Below, piece after piece: positions 50,849 through 58,731 of a stretch of DNA of 64,000 bases. The position numbers were made by a program, and so were the translations under genes. Each line of letters opens with the position of its first letter. The first letter of the stretch is position 1. The notes below the pieces were generated by a model, which did not search any database, was not told the origin of the DNA, and saw only the letters and a list, made by a program, of their open reading frames with translations. The stretch is from Armatimonadota bacterium (GTDB lineage Bacteria > Armatimonadota > UBA5829): NCBI GenBank assembly GCA_039679645.1, contig JBDKUO010000061.1, forward strand, positions 16,152 through 80,151. Reading direction: 5' to 3'.

Positions 50849-51019
50849 CTATGCATTATTTTCAACGCGCACGATGATAGTCAGCACGGCTCCCTCGACA
50901 GCTTCCGGGGGCAATTTTTCAACCGGCCAGTCGATCTGTTGTCCGTCTTCCTCCAGCAGGACAACGGCATATCCGTTTTCGACTCTATCCACAAACGCGC
51001 ACAGTTTCTTGTCAGTCAT
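50849..51019 (-). CDS. DUF3006 small protein
   Basis: This 56-residue protein starts at ATG 51019 after AGAGG, overlapping the upstream MBL gene by eight bases. It has AFVDRVENGYAVVLLEEDGQQIDWPVEKLPPEAVEG, the DUF3006 fold (quoted from AFVDRVENGYA and WPVEKLP). DUF3006 genes commonly follow ComEC-like MBL genes, which is exactly the case here. Its function is unknown. Confidence 0.88.
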   Translation of the reverse strand: MTDKKLCAFVDRVENGYAVVLLEEDGQQIDWPVEKLPPEAVEGAVLTIIVRVENNA

Positions 51020-51887
51020 GGCCGCCTCTCTCACTGTTGGTAATAATAGTGCGGCCGTCACTTATAATACTTATTGTGCCATTTTTATCTGTCCGCTGTA
51101 GCTTGGCGCCGGTATTTTTCGGGTCAATTCTTTGTAAAACAGCCCGACTTGGTCGTCTGACGGATGAAACAATGCATTGCTCCGGGCGTACACGTGATAA
51201 AAATTCGAGCGTGGCTGAACCTGATTTGCCGCCTCTTGGGATGACTAATACATCGTTTTCAATATCCATTCCAGACTTGACCAGATAGTTTTCCGTATCC
51301 TCATCGGCTTCCGATGTAAACAAAAATCGCTTGCCTTTGAATGTCAGCCTGACCACAAGCGAGTTGCTGTCGGATTCCGACCTTGTATGCGGCAATAGAG
51401 AACGCGGCGGGCTCAAGACTTCGAGCTTTATCGAATGGGAGAGCTTGATAATGTCGCCGCCGTAGATGTCTGTCTCCGGCACATTGTGGGCGCGAGCGTA
51501 GTCGATTGCCCGCCTCCAAGCGCCAGATGAGCCTGTCTTTTCACCTCGCAGGACTCTTTTCACATTGAAACGGCTTATTATAGCGTCAAGGGATCCGCCG
51601 CGGTTAGATGTCGGGTTGGTTATCAGTATGTCCATGCTGCGGACATCTGCGTCCTGCAAGTAGGTAATCAGAGCTGCGGCTGTGCGCCTTGATCCGGGGT
51701 CTATAAGGAGATATTTGCCTTCGGGGGTACGCACCAGCGCCGCATTGCCATAGTCGGCGCTCAAGAAATCGATCTTGATGACCGGGCCTTTGGGCAGTTT
51801 ATCGCGTCCGGCAGTGATGTAGCCGACATATATACCTGCCGCGAGAGCGATGATTATAATAAGTAATGGTAATAATACTCTGCGCAT
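51012..51887 (-). CDS. ComEC-like MBL-fold protein with lost metal ligands
   Basis: This 291-residue protein starts at ATG 51887 after AGGA. One N-terminal membrane helix (LLPLLIIIIALAAGIYVGYI) anchors an extracytoplasmic MBL-fold domain of the ComEC/Rec2 C-terminal type (FLSADYGNAALVRTPEGKYLLIDPG). The zinc motif expected as THPHADHIGG reads TNPTSNRGGS, TGDA reads TSEA, and HHGS reads RGGK, so all metal-binding positions I can place are gone. The fold is otherwise complete (VVRLTFKGKRFLFTSEAD, SVRRPS). It is likely a structural or binding relic in an operon with DUF3006, CheB-like and PilB. A role in DNA uptake is possible by analogy to ComEC. Confidence 0.8.
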   Translation of the reverse strand: MRRVLLPLLIIIIALAAGIYVGYITAGRDKLPKGPVIKIDFLSADYGNAALVRTPEGKYLLIDPGSRRTAAALITYLQDADVRSMDILITNPTSNRGGSLDAIISRFNVKRVLRGEKTGSSGAWRRAIDYARAHNVPETDIYGGDIIKLSHSIKLEVLSPPRSLLPHTRSESDSNSLVVRLTFKGKRFLFTSEADEDTENYLVKSGMDIENDVLVIPRGGKSGSATLEFLSRVRPEQCIVSSVRRPSRAVLQRIDPKNTGAKLQRTDKNGTISIISDGRTIITNSERGGHD

Positions 51888-51963
51888 AATTAATCCTGTC
51901 GGCAATGAACAAACTCACAGCAATAAGCCCCGGAAGTGGGAAGTCTGCTTGTTTATGATATCT

Positions 51964-51992
51964 ATCTTAATAACTAAACAGAACTCCGTCAA
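51964..51992 (-). promoter_or_regulatory. Promoter of the MBL-DUF3006-CheB-PilB operon
   Basis: On the minus strand TTGACG (51992-51987), a 17-base spacer and TAAGAT (51969-51964). Leader about 70 bases. Confidence 0.65.
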
Positions 51993-52054
51993 ATGCAGGA
52001 GTTTTTAAGTTTGCGGCGTAAGAGTAAGCGTTACAGCAAATATGTGGGGTAAAA

Positions 52055-52417
52055 ATGCCGATATTAGGTGTAGGGACGGATATAGTAGAGACCGAGCGTA
52101 TTCGAGATGCCATGGAGCGCGAAGCAAGTTTCGCTCGCCGCGTGTTCACGCAGGCCGAACTGGACTACTCGCTCGCTAAGCAGTCGAAGTATCTCCATCT
52201 TGCCGCCAGGTTTGCCGCAAAAGAGGCCGTGGCAAAGGCTCTCGGTAGATCGTTTTCTTGGCAGGATGTAGAGGTTGTCAATAATGCACTTGGCAGGCCG
52301 GAGGTCAAGCTGCACGGTGAGGCAAAGGGTGCCGCGGGCAAAGCAAAAGTGCACTTGAGTGTGTCGCATACAAAAAATTACGCCAGCGCGGTTGTGGTTG
52401 TGGAGGATGAGAGTTGA
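52055..52417 (+). CDS. acpS: Holo-[acyl-carrier-protein] synthase
   Basis: This 120-residue enzyme transfers 4'-phosphopantetheine from CoA to acyl carrier protein. It has the metal-binding Asp in LGVGTDIVETERI and Glu in RFAAKEAVAKAL, plus HLSVSHTKNYASAVVV at the C-terminus. A GTGGGGT ribosome site precedes ATG 52055. It overlaps nnr by one base (TGATG), the usual acpS-nnr coupling of bacteria. Confidence 0.95.
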   Translation: MPILGVGTDIVETERIRDAMEREASFARRVFTQAELDYSLAKQSKYLHLAARFAAKEAVAKALGRSFSWQDVEVVNNALGRPEVKLHGEAKGAAGKAKVHLSVSHTKNYASAVVVVEDES

Positions 52418-54018
52418 TGGGGTTCGGCACACGGATTGTAACTGTGCAGCAGATGCGCGACCTCGACAGACGCGCAACTGAAGAGTTCGGAATTCCGAGC
52501 ATTCTGCTTATGGAGAATGCCGGTCGAGCTGTATATGAAGCGGCTGTAGAGTTACTCGGCAGTGTAGAGCTTAGGGATATAGTTATAGTTGCCGGGCCTG
52601 GTAACAACGGCGGCGACGGCTTTGTGACAGCGCGTTTTATGCACAACGCGGGCGCAAACGTAAAAATATTCTATTTTGGCGAGAGGCAGTCAGCCAAAGG
52701 GGATGCGCTCACAAATATCGAGATTGCAGAGAAGATCGGCCTGGAGATCGACTATTCTAAAGATATAGACGCTCTTAGCCGGGCGATTAAGTCAAGCCAT
52801 CTTGTGATTGATGCCCTGCTGGGGACGGGTGTAAGGGGTGAATTAAGACTTGAGGCTGCGCAGGTCGTCGGTGCGATGAATCGCAGAAGATGCCCGTTGA
52901 TCGCTGTGGATATTCCATCCGGCATAGATGCGGATACCGGTAAACCTCTCGGGCCACCTCTTGGTCGCGAACACGTTCTAGAAGAGTCCGTCATAGCAGA
53001 TGTTACCGTGACATTAGCATTGCCCAAAGTCGGTTTGATTACGGAGGGCGACGGGGCATGGCATACGGGAAAACTCATAATTGCCGAAATAAGCATGCCT
53101 TCGGAAGCTGTAAATACGACTGATGTTCCTTTCACATATGTCAATGAGAGTCCTGCAGGATTGCCGCCGCGCAGTATGTTTGCTCATAAGGGCAATATGG
53201 GGCATCTGGCGATTGTTGCCGGTTCGATCGGTATGACCGGTGCAGCGACTCTAGCCGCCGAAGGAGCGCTCAGGATCGGGACTGGGCTGGTAACAGTAGC
53301 CGTACCCGAATCGTTAAACGATATTATGGAAGTCAAGCTGACAGAGGCTATGACTATCCCGGTGCCCGAAGGCAAGTCCCGCGCATTTGGTATGGCTTCA
53401 CTGGATAAGGTGCTTGAGATAATCGAAAAGCGCGATGCCGTAGTGATCGGCCCCGGATTTGGCAGAGATGAAGACACGATAGCCTTCACACTGGAGCTGA
53501 TTAAGCATATAGATAAGCCTGCAATAATAGATGCCGACGCGCTATTTGCGATTTCTACGGATTTGAGCGTCTTAAAAAATTGTAAGGCTCCGCTTGTGTT
53601 GACGCCGCATCCGGGAGAGATGGCCACTTTGTTAGGAACGTCTATCGATAAAGTGCAGTCAAATAGATTAGAGGCCGCGCGATCATTTGCGCAAGAACAA
53701 GGTGTGACGCTCGTTCTTAAGGGCGCGCGAACCGTAATTGCCGAACCCGGAGGAATGGCGTTTATAAATCTGTCCGGCACGCCCGGTATGGCAACCGGCG
53801 GGACGGGTGACGTATTATCCGGCATGATAGGCGGGCTGCTTGCGCGAGAGCCTGATGGGCTGACATGGATGCAGGCTTGCAGCGCGGTCTATTATCATGG
53901 CCGGGCTGGAGAGTTGGCAGCGGAAAAGCTCGGAGCGGAAGCCATGCTTGCCTCAGACCTGGCGGACAACATCAGCGCGGCCATAATAGAAGAGATGGAT
54001 GAATCAGAAAAGGAGTGA
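52417..54018 (+). CDS. nnr: Bifunctional NAD(P)H-hydrate epimerase / ADP-dependent dehydratase
   Basis: This 533-residue repair enzyme restores hydrated NAD(P)H. The N-terminal epimerase (residues about 1-215) has MRDLDRRATEEFGIPSILLMENAG, GPGNNGGDGFVTAR and AVDIPSGIDADTG. The C-terminal kinase-fold dehydratase (about 230-533) has HKGNMGHLAIVAGS, GPGFGRDEDT, LTPHPGEMATLLG and GTGDVLSGMIGGLLA. The start is ATG 52417 (GGAGG ten bases upstream) rather than TTG 52414. The next gene begins within seven bases of its stop, so the FHA gene is likely co-transcribed. Confidence 0.96.
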   Translation: MGFGTRIVTVQQMRDLDRRATEEFGIPSILLMENAGRAVYEAAVELLGSVELRDIVIVAGPGNNGGDGFVTARFMHNAGANVKIFYFGERQSAKGDALTNIEIAEKIGLEIDYSKDIDALSRAIKSSHLVIDALLGTGVRGELRLEAAQVVGAMNRRRCPLIAVDIPSGIDADTGKPLGPPLGREHVLEESVIADVTVTLALPKVGLITEGDGAWHTGKLIIAEISMPSEAVNTTDVPFTYVNESPAGLPPRSMFAHKGNMGHLAIVAGSIGMTGAATLAAEGALRIGTGLVTVAVPESLNDIMEVKLTEAMTIPVPEGKSRAFGMASLDKVLEIIEKRDAVVIGPGFGRDEDTIAFTLELIKHIDKPAIIDADALFAISTDLSVLKNCKAPLVLTPHPGEMATLLGTSIDKVQSNRLEAARSFAQEQGVTLVLKGARTVIAEPGGMAFINLSGTPGMATGGTGDVLSGMIGGLLAREPDGLTWMQACSAVYYHGRAGELAAEKLGAEAMLASDLADNISAAIIEEMDESEKE

Positions 54019-54024
54019 CGAGCC

Positions 54025-55284
54025 ATTAACGATTACAAGAAAGTCCTCATTTGTATTTTAATGCTTATTATGAGCGCTGGGGCAGCATGCGCCGCGACAA
54101 AGATCAATGTCGAGAAAAAAGGCAGCTATGTCTACTGGCTGACCTGCAAGAACGCTTTAGGCGAGATTCAGACCACACTGCCTGCCGTCTTTAAGGGCAA
54201 AGGCACTATTCTGGATACAAAGGACCTTCCGGTCAAGTTTACATGTGCAAAGCTCTTTGTGATGAACAAGAAGACCGGGAATATGGCGATTGTGGACTAC
54301 GCTGCCCCCAAGGACGCAAAATCAGCCAAGCCGATAGACCTCAAGTCGGATGATTTTCAGTATGTCCGCAGTGTCAGGCTCAAGATCGTGACGGAGGACG
54401 GCGCGCCTGTTGCGAGAGGAATCGTTCACATAACCGATGGCATGGGCACTGATATGAACACTGTGCTCACCCCGGCAGATCAGGGTTATGCGTCATTTAG
54501 CGATGTCGCGACGGGTGAGATCAGCGTAAAAGTAGATGCCGAAGGTCTCAAGAAGACAAAAGACTCGGATATTGAGCTTCCCGAAAAACGCGACACTCTC
54601 GGCTTTGAGCGAGATATAAAGGTTTCGGGCGATGTGGACTCTCTGCCTGCCGAGGCAGCCGCAGCGACTAATGATCATTCTGCCAAGCCTGCAGCTAAGC
54701 CCGGAGCGGAGTCGTATATACTGCCGAGTATTGTTGGAGTTATCTTCATCGCGATAATAATTGCGGTGTTTTACTCTATCTTCAAGTCTAAGGGGATCAC
54801 AGCAGGTGAGGCGCTCAAGAAGATGGGTGTGGAACTGCCAGGGGACCAAGCGGCGAATGTGCCTGCTCCTGAGCCGCAGAGCCCCGTCGATCCGAATATA
54901 TGCCAGTTCTGCGGCCAGAGAAAAGACGCGAACGGCAATTGCGCCTGCACTATTGCTCCCGGCGCATCGCCATTCGGCGGACAGTCTCAGTCCGCAGGTC
55001 CGAGGCTGATCGGAACACAGGGCGCATATGCCGCGCAGATTTTCGATATACCGGCGGGCAGCTCCGTGATCGGGCGAGAAGCTTCAAATCAGATTTCCCT
55101 GACAGGCGACAGCACAGCATCCAGGCGGCATGCCACCATCACATCGGCGAACGGCGAGTATACGATCCGCGATGAGGGCAGTTCTAATGGGACGTTCGTC
55201 AACGGCGCTCGCATAACAGAGCAAAAACTGACTCCCGGCGACGAGATTCAGATCGGCGGGTCCAAGTTTAGGTTTGAAAGCTAA
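54025..55284 (+). CDS. Exported/membrane FHA-domain protein 1 (probable ATT start)
   Basis: The protein has about 419 residues if it starts at ATT 54025. That codon lies ten bases after AAGGAG and produces a normal signal peptide with charged NDYKK followed by a hydrophobic stretch to AACA. The first ATG, at 54061, has no ribosome site and cuts the signal in half. An extracytoplasmic beta-rich part (residues about 25-210) is followed by a membrane helix (YILPSIVGVIFIAIIIAVFYSIF). A cysteine motif CQFCGQRKDANGNCAC comes next, then a C-terminal FHA domain (residues about 335-419: VIGREASNQI, SRRHATI, SSNGTFVNG). The FHA domain should bind phosphothreonine in the cytoplasm. It is first in the FHA-kinase gene set, directly after nnr. 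Confidence 0.85.
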   Translation: MNDYKKVLICILMLIMSAGAACAATKINVEKKGSYVYWLTCKNALGEIQTTLPAVFKGKGTILDTKDLPVKFTCAKLFVMNKKTGNMAIVDYAAPKDAKSAKPIDLKSDDFQYVRSVRLKIVTEDGAPVARGIVHITDGMGTDMNTVLTPADQGYASFSDVATGEISVKVDAEGLKKTKDSDIELPEKRDTLGFERDIKVSGDVDSLPAEAAAATNDHSAKPAAKPGAESYILPSIVGVIFIAIIIAVFYSIFKSKGITAGEALKKMGVELPGDQAANVPAPEPQSPVDPNICQFCGQRKDANGNCACTIAPGASPFGGQSQSAGPRLIGTQGAYAAQIFDIPAGSSVIGREASNQISLTGDSTASRRHATITSANGEYTIRDEGSSNGTFVNGARITEQKLTPGDEIQIGGSKFRFES

Positions 55285-55330
55285 ACATTATTTGACGCGT
55301 AGACGCACGACGCGCGGACGCAAGACCGTG

Positions 55331-55525
55331 TTCGGGCGCGATATCTGATCGCGCTCGAAAGAGAATGTAGCGATTAGAAATCGCTGATTTCTGTTCCGGA
55401 CCGGATCTGATATCCGGTCCGAACTAAGGGATAAAAATGGTTAAAGGTTGTGAGTTAGCGAGTTATGAGATATATTTGCGCTAACCTACAACCCACAACC
55501 CATAACTCATAACTCGGAACAGGTT
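55331..55525. repeat. Cluster of three palindromes plus a repeat tract
   Basis: Hairpins are TTCGGGCGCGAT / ATCGCGCTCGAA (55331-55358, one mismatch), AGCGATT / AATCGCT (55369-55385) and CGGACCGGAT / ATCCGGTCCG (55397-55421). A GAGTTATGAG / CATAACTCATAACTC-type tract follows to 55525. No T-run and no gene are seen; the stretch separates FHA genes 1 and 2. Confidence 0.75.
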
Positions 55526-55529
55526 TTAT

Positions 55530-57080
55530 ATGGCACGGATAGTTAAATACACATTTGCAGCGATGTTTGGGGCTGTGGTCGCCTGGACTTTGATGGAGCC
55601 TACGCCTTTGATGCCCGATGACGGCAGATCTATAGGCTATGGCTCAATAGTGGCTATCGGGCTGATTTCGGGACTCATAATCGGTCTGATGCTGGGGATA
55701 GCCGAGGGTTTGTCGGGTCTTTCACCAAGGGATGCGGCGAAAAGCGCAATACTTGGAGCTTTAGTCGGGGCGGCAGGCGGCATGGTTGGCCTGGCTATGG
55801 GCAATGCATTTTATAACGGCATGTATCAACTGGCGGGTGCCGGCGCTCCCGCGCAGCAGTTGCCGTCCGATATACCTGCACAGGCGAGACCGGCGTCATC
55901 GATAATGCCTGGGCCGCTCTCTTTCGTGCTGCTGCTTATTGGTCGAGGATTTGGCTGGGCTCTGATCGGCATGTTTATTGGGCTGTCTCAGGGCATTGCG
56001 ACATTCTCGACTAAGAAGATGGTCAACGGCGCGATAGGCGGGCTCATTGGAGGCGGCATCGGCGGATCGGTCTTTGAAATTCTCGCCTGGATGAACCGCG
56101 GCGGCGCTGCGAACTTCCCTCCCGGGATGATCCGGTTTATAAGCTTTGCTATTACCGGCGGCGCAATCGGTCTGTTTATAGGTTTTATTGAAGAAGTTGC
56201 CAAGCAGGCATGGCTTATGCGCCTGGTGGGTCGAAACGAGGGCAAGGAGTATTCTCTCTACAAACAGATTACCACCATCGGCAGGAGTGAACAGGCTGAT
56301 ATACCCATATTTTCCGATCCTGATGTATCAGAGCGTCATGCGGCGATCAGTGTTGAGGGCGGTCGATATTATGTTGAGGATATGGGGTCCACCTACGGGA
56401 CAAAAGTCGACAGTCAGGCGATCACAAAACATGCTCTCAGAGACAGTGATGTGATCGAGATCGGCAAGACGAAATTTGTTTTCCATGACAAGGCCAGCGC
56501 TCCGAGATATGTTCAGTCCGGCCCTCCTGTAATCGATGCTGTACAGATACCCAGCTCTGACCGAATATGCCCGTTCTGCGGCTCGATAAAGGATGCGGCG
56601 GGCAATTGCGAGTGCACTGTGGGCGCGCAGTCGCCTGTTCAGAATATGCAGCAGACAATTCAACAGACGGTTCAGCAACCTGCTCAACAGCCGACAATTC
56701 AGCAGCCTGCCCAGCCTCAAGGGCAGCCGTATTTCTTTGGCGATCCGGATCAGGCTCCCGCGCAGCCGCAGCAGCCATCAGCTCAGGCACAGGGGGCAAG
56801 GCTTACTGCCATATCCGGCACATATGCGGGAAATACATATGTTTTGGGATCGGGGCAGACTGAGATAGGGCGAGACGCAGCCAAACCAATCGGCCTGCCG
56901 AACGACAGCACGGTGTCGCGAAACCATGCAAGAATTGCTCAGGAAGTAACGTGCTATGTGCTCTACGATGCAGGCAGCACAAACGGGACATATGTAAACG
57001 GTAATAAAATTCAGCGCCAGGAACTCAAGCCGGGCGATATTGTGCAAATAGGAAACACAAAGTTTCGATTTGATATTTAG
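55530..57080 (+). CDS. Polytopic membrane protein with two FHA domains
   Basis: This 516-residue protein has an N-terminal half (residues about 1-225) holding about six glycine-rich membrane helices (SIVAIGLISGLIIGLMLGIAEG, GGLIGGGIGGSVFEIL). Its first FHA domain is at about 240-325 (TIGRSEQADIPI, SERHAAI, GSTYGTKVD). A cysteine motif CPFCGSIKDAAGNCEC like that of FHA protein 1 comes next, then a Gln/Pro-rich linker (about 370-420). The second FHA domain is at about 430-516 (EIGRDAAKPI, SRNHARI, GSTNGTYVNG). Both FHA domains keep the Arg, Ser-x-x-His and Asn residues needed for phosphothreonine. It could tether phosphorylated partners to the membrane. Confidence 0.88.
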   Translation: MARIVKYTFAAMFGAVVAWTLMEPTPLMPDDGRSIGYGSIVAIGLISGLIIGLMLGIAEGLSGLSPRDAAKSAILGALVGAAGGMVGLAMGNAFYNGMYQLAGAGAPAQQLPSDIPAQARPASSIMPGPLSFVLLLIGRGFGWALIGMFIGLSQGIATFSTKKMVNGAIGGLIGGGIGGSVFEILAWMNRGGAANFPPGMIRFISFAITGGAIGLFIGFIEEVAKQAWLMRLVGRNEGKEYSLYKQITTIGRSEQADIPIFSDPDVSERHAAISVEGGRYYVEDMGSTYGTKVDSQAITKHALRDSDVIEIGKTKFVFHDKASAPRYVQSGPPVIDAVQIPSSDRICPFCGSIKDAAGNCECTVGAQSPVQNMQQTIQQTVQQPAQQPTIQQPAQPQGQPYFFGDPDQAPAQPQQPSAQAQGARLTAISGTYAGNTYVLGSGQTEIGRDAAKPIGLPNDSTVSRNHARIAQEVTCYVLYDAGSTNGTYVNGNKIQRQELKPGDIVQIGNTKFRFDI

Positions 57081-57145
57081 TATTTTGTATTGATTATTTA
57101 GCTGGTATGTGATGGGTTGCTGATCGTCGGGGATTGGGCGTATGT

Positions 57146-57345
57146 GGGACTTTAGTCCCTGAGCCGTTATTTGTTATAGGGCTATTTGCCGGGGATTAAA
57201 ATCCCTGACCATCGGAATAATTTTTATGCCTCCAGGTATCCTACCTGGAGGCCGAGACAATCCCTCCAGGAAAGATTCCTGGAGGGATAATGGATACTGA
57301 TAACCCAGTCGGCGAAGGCCGACTTCGTGTAGTTGTTGCCGCGGT
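57146..57345. repeat. Array of short hairpins upstream of the VWA gene
   Basis: GGGAC/GTCCC (57146-57159), GGGAT/ATCCC (57192-57205), GCCTCCAGGTA/TACCTGGAGGC (57228-57252, perfect), TCCCTCCAGGAA/TTCCTGGAGGGA (57261-57287, perfect) and AGTCGGC/GCCGACT (about 57307-57324). The array ends with a GCCGCGG-TTTTAACCGC element. The last two have relatives at 62296-62402. Confidence 0.8.
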
Positions 57346-57375
57346 TTTAACCGCAGGACAAATAAGAGGACTGAT

Positions 57376-58731
57376 ATGGATAACAGCACACAAATGATCT
57401 TTCCGGATGATCCGAATAAGACTCGCATCGGCGGCATGGACCCGAACGCCACCCAGATGTCGGGAGCCGGTTGGGATGCAAACAAAACGGCCATGGCTTC
57501 AAATATTGCGGCGGTCACGGTTGAGTGCATTCCAGGGAATTCGTATGCGCTTGCCACAGCCGAGTCGCGCGAGCATATTCTTGCAAAGATAACTGCCAGC
57601 GGCGCTGCGATGGGCTCGCGGATGCCGATAAACATTTGCCTAATACTCGACCGCAGCGGCTCCATGGAGGGCCCGCCGATGGAGTATATGAAGCGGGCCT
57701 GCGGGTATGTGGTCGATCTGCTGGAACCCAACGATGTGCTTTCAGTTGTCACCTTCGCGGAGACTGCTCAGGTCCTTATGCCTGCGCGGCGTGTGGTGAA
57801 CAAGGCTCTGATTAAAGAGCACATCAATAGACTTGATGTGGGCAATACCACCAATCTCTATGATGGAATCGCCCTGGGATGCAGCCAGATCGCGTCCATT
57901 CCGGCGCAGGGTTATGTCAATCGCGCGCTGCTCTTTACAGACGGCGAGCCGACAGAGGGCAACAAAGACTTTCAGTCGATTGTGGGCCAGGTCGCCGAGC
58001 AAAAGAGCAGGGGAATCACAGTGACCGCCCTGGGCTTCGGCAGCGAGTATAATGAAGAACTGCTCGCCTCTATTGCAAAGCGAAGCGGCGGCAACTATTA
58101 CTATATCACCCGCCCCGAATTGATCCCCGAGGTCTTTCGCAAAGAGCTTGAGACGCTTATGATGATAATCGCGCGAAATGTGCGGATGCGCGTGCAGATG
58201 TCGCGATGGGTGCAGGTAAGGCAGATTTACAACAAGCTCCCGACATTCGGCCATCGCTCAGCCGAGGTGAACCTTACCGACCTCGAACGCGGCGATACTA
58301 CCAGCGCCGTTATCGAGCTTGATCTCGGTCCCAGGCCCGGCGGAAAATACCGGGTCGCGAAGATCGAGGTGATCTACGATGACTCGATGACCGGCCGTAC
58401 CGAGACAGTCTCGTGCGATGCCGTGATGGAGTTTACTGCCGATCAAAATCTCATTGCGTCCAGTGTTAGCCCGCTGGTTCAGCGCGAAATAGAGGTCGCG
58501 GAGGCGTCCAGGAACCTCGAGAAGACTGTTATGGGTATGCGCACCCAGCAGATAGCTCCCGGTGAGGCTGTCCATGAGCTTGAGAAGACCAGGATGCTCC
58601 TTGCGCAGCAGGGCAGGACCATGCAGGCTCAGGAGATCCAGCAGGCCATTGACTCCATCAAACAGGGCTCCGGCGCAGAAAAGACTCTCGTCGGCACAAT
58701 CATCAATCTCGACCGGGGGAAAACGAAATGA
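57376..58731 (+). CDS. VWA-domain protein with N-terminal Thr motifs
   Basis: This 451-residue cytoplasmic protein has no signal or membrane helix. Residues 1-42 carry four regularly spaced threonines in similar contexts: NSTQM (T5), NKTRI (T16), NATQM (T26) and NKTAM (T38). A von Willebrand A domain follows, with a complete MIDAS: DRSGSM at about residue 91, NTTNLYDG and FTDGEPTEGN. The C-terminal third is a beta domain plus a helical tail rich in Gln and Glu (VHELEKTRMLLAQQGRTMQAQE). Its last bases overlap the next FHA gene (ATGA). The N-terminal threonines are candidate kinase targets and FHA docking sites; VWA domains typically mediate metal-dependent protein contacts. Confidence 0.85.
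   Translation: MDNSTQMIFPDDPNKTRIGGMDPNATQMSGAGWDANKTAMASNIAAVTVECIPGNSYALATAESREHILAKITASGAAMGSRMPINICLILDRSGSMEGPPMEYMKRACGYVVDLLEPNDVLSVVTFAETAQVLMPARRVVNKALIKEHINRLDVGNTTNLYDGIALGCSQIASIPAQGYVNRALLFTDGEPTEGNKDFQSIVGQVAEQKSRGITVTALGFGSEYNEELLASIAKRSGGNYYYITRPELIPEVFRKELETLMMIIARNVRMRVQMSRWVQVRQIYNKLPTFGHRSAEVNLTDLERGDTTSAVIELDLGPRPGGKYRVAKIEVIYDDSMTGRTETVSCDAVMEFTADQNLIASSVSPLVQREIEVAEASRNLEKTVMGMRTQQIAPGEAVHELEKTRMLLAQQGRTMQAQEIQQAIDSIKQGSGAEKTLVGTIINLDRGKTK

Noticed and set aside
51982..52008. Hairpin AACTCC/GGAGTT with a T-run just upstream of acpS, seen as a possible attenuator
   Set aside because: The stem has only six pairs, and its left arm overlaps the -35 box of the divergent MBL promoter, which explains the sequence better.
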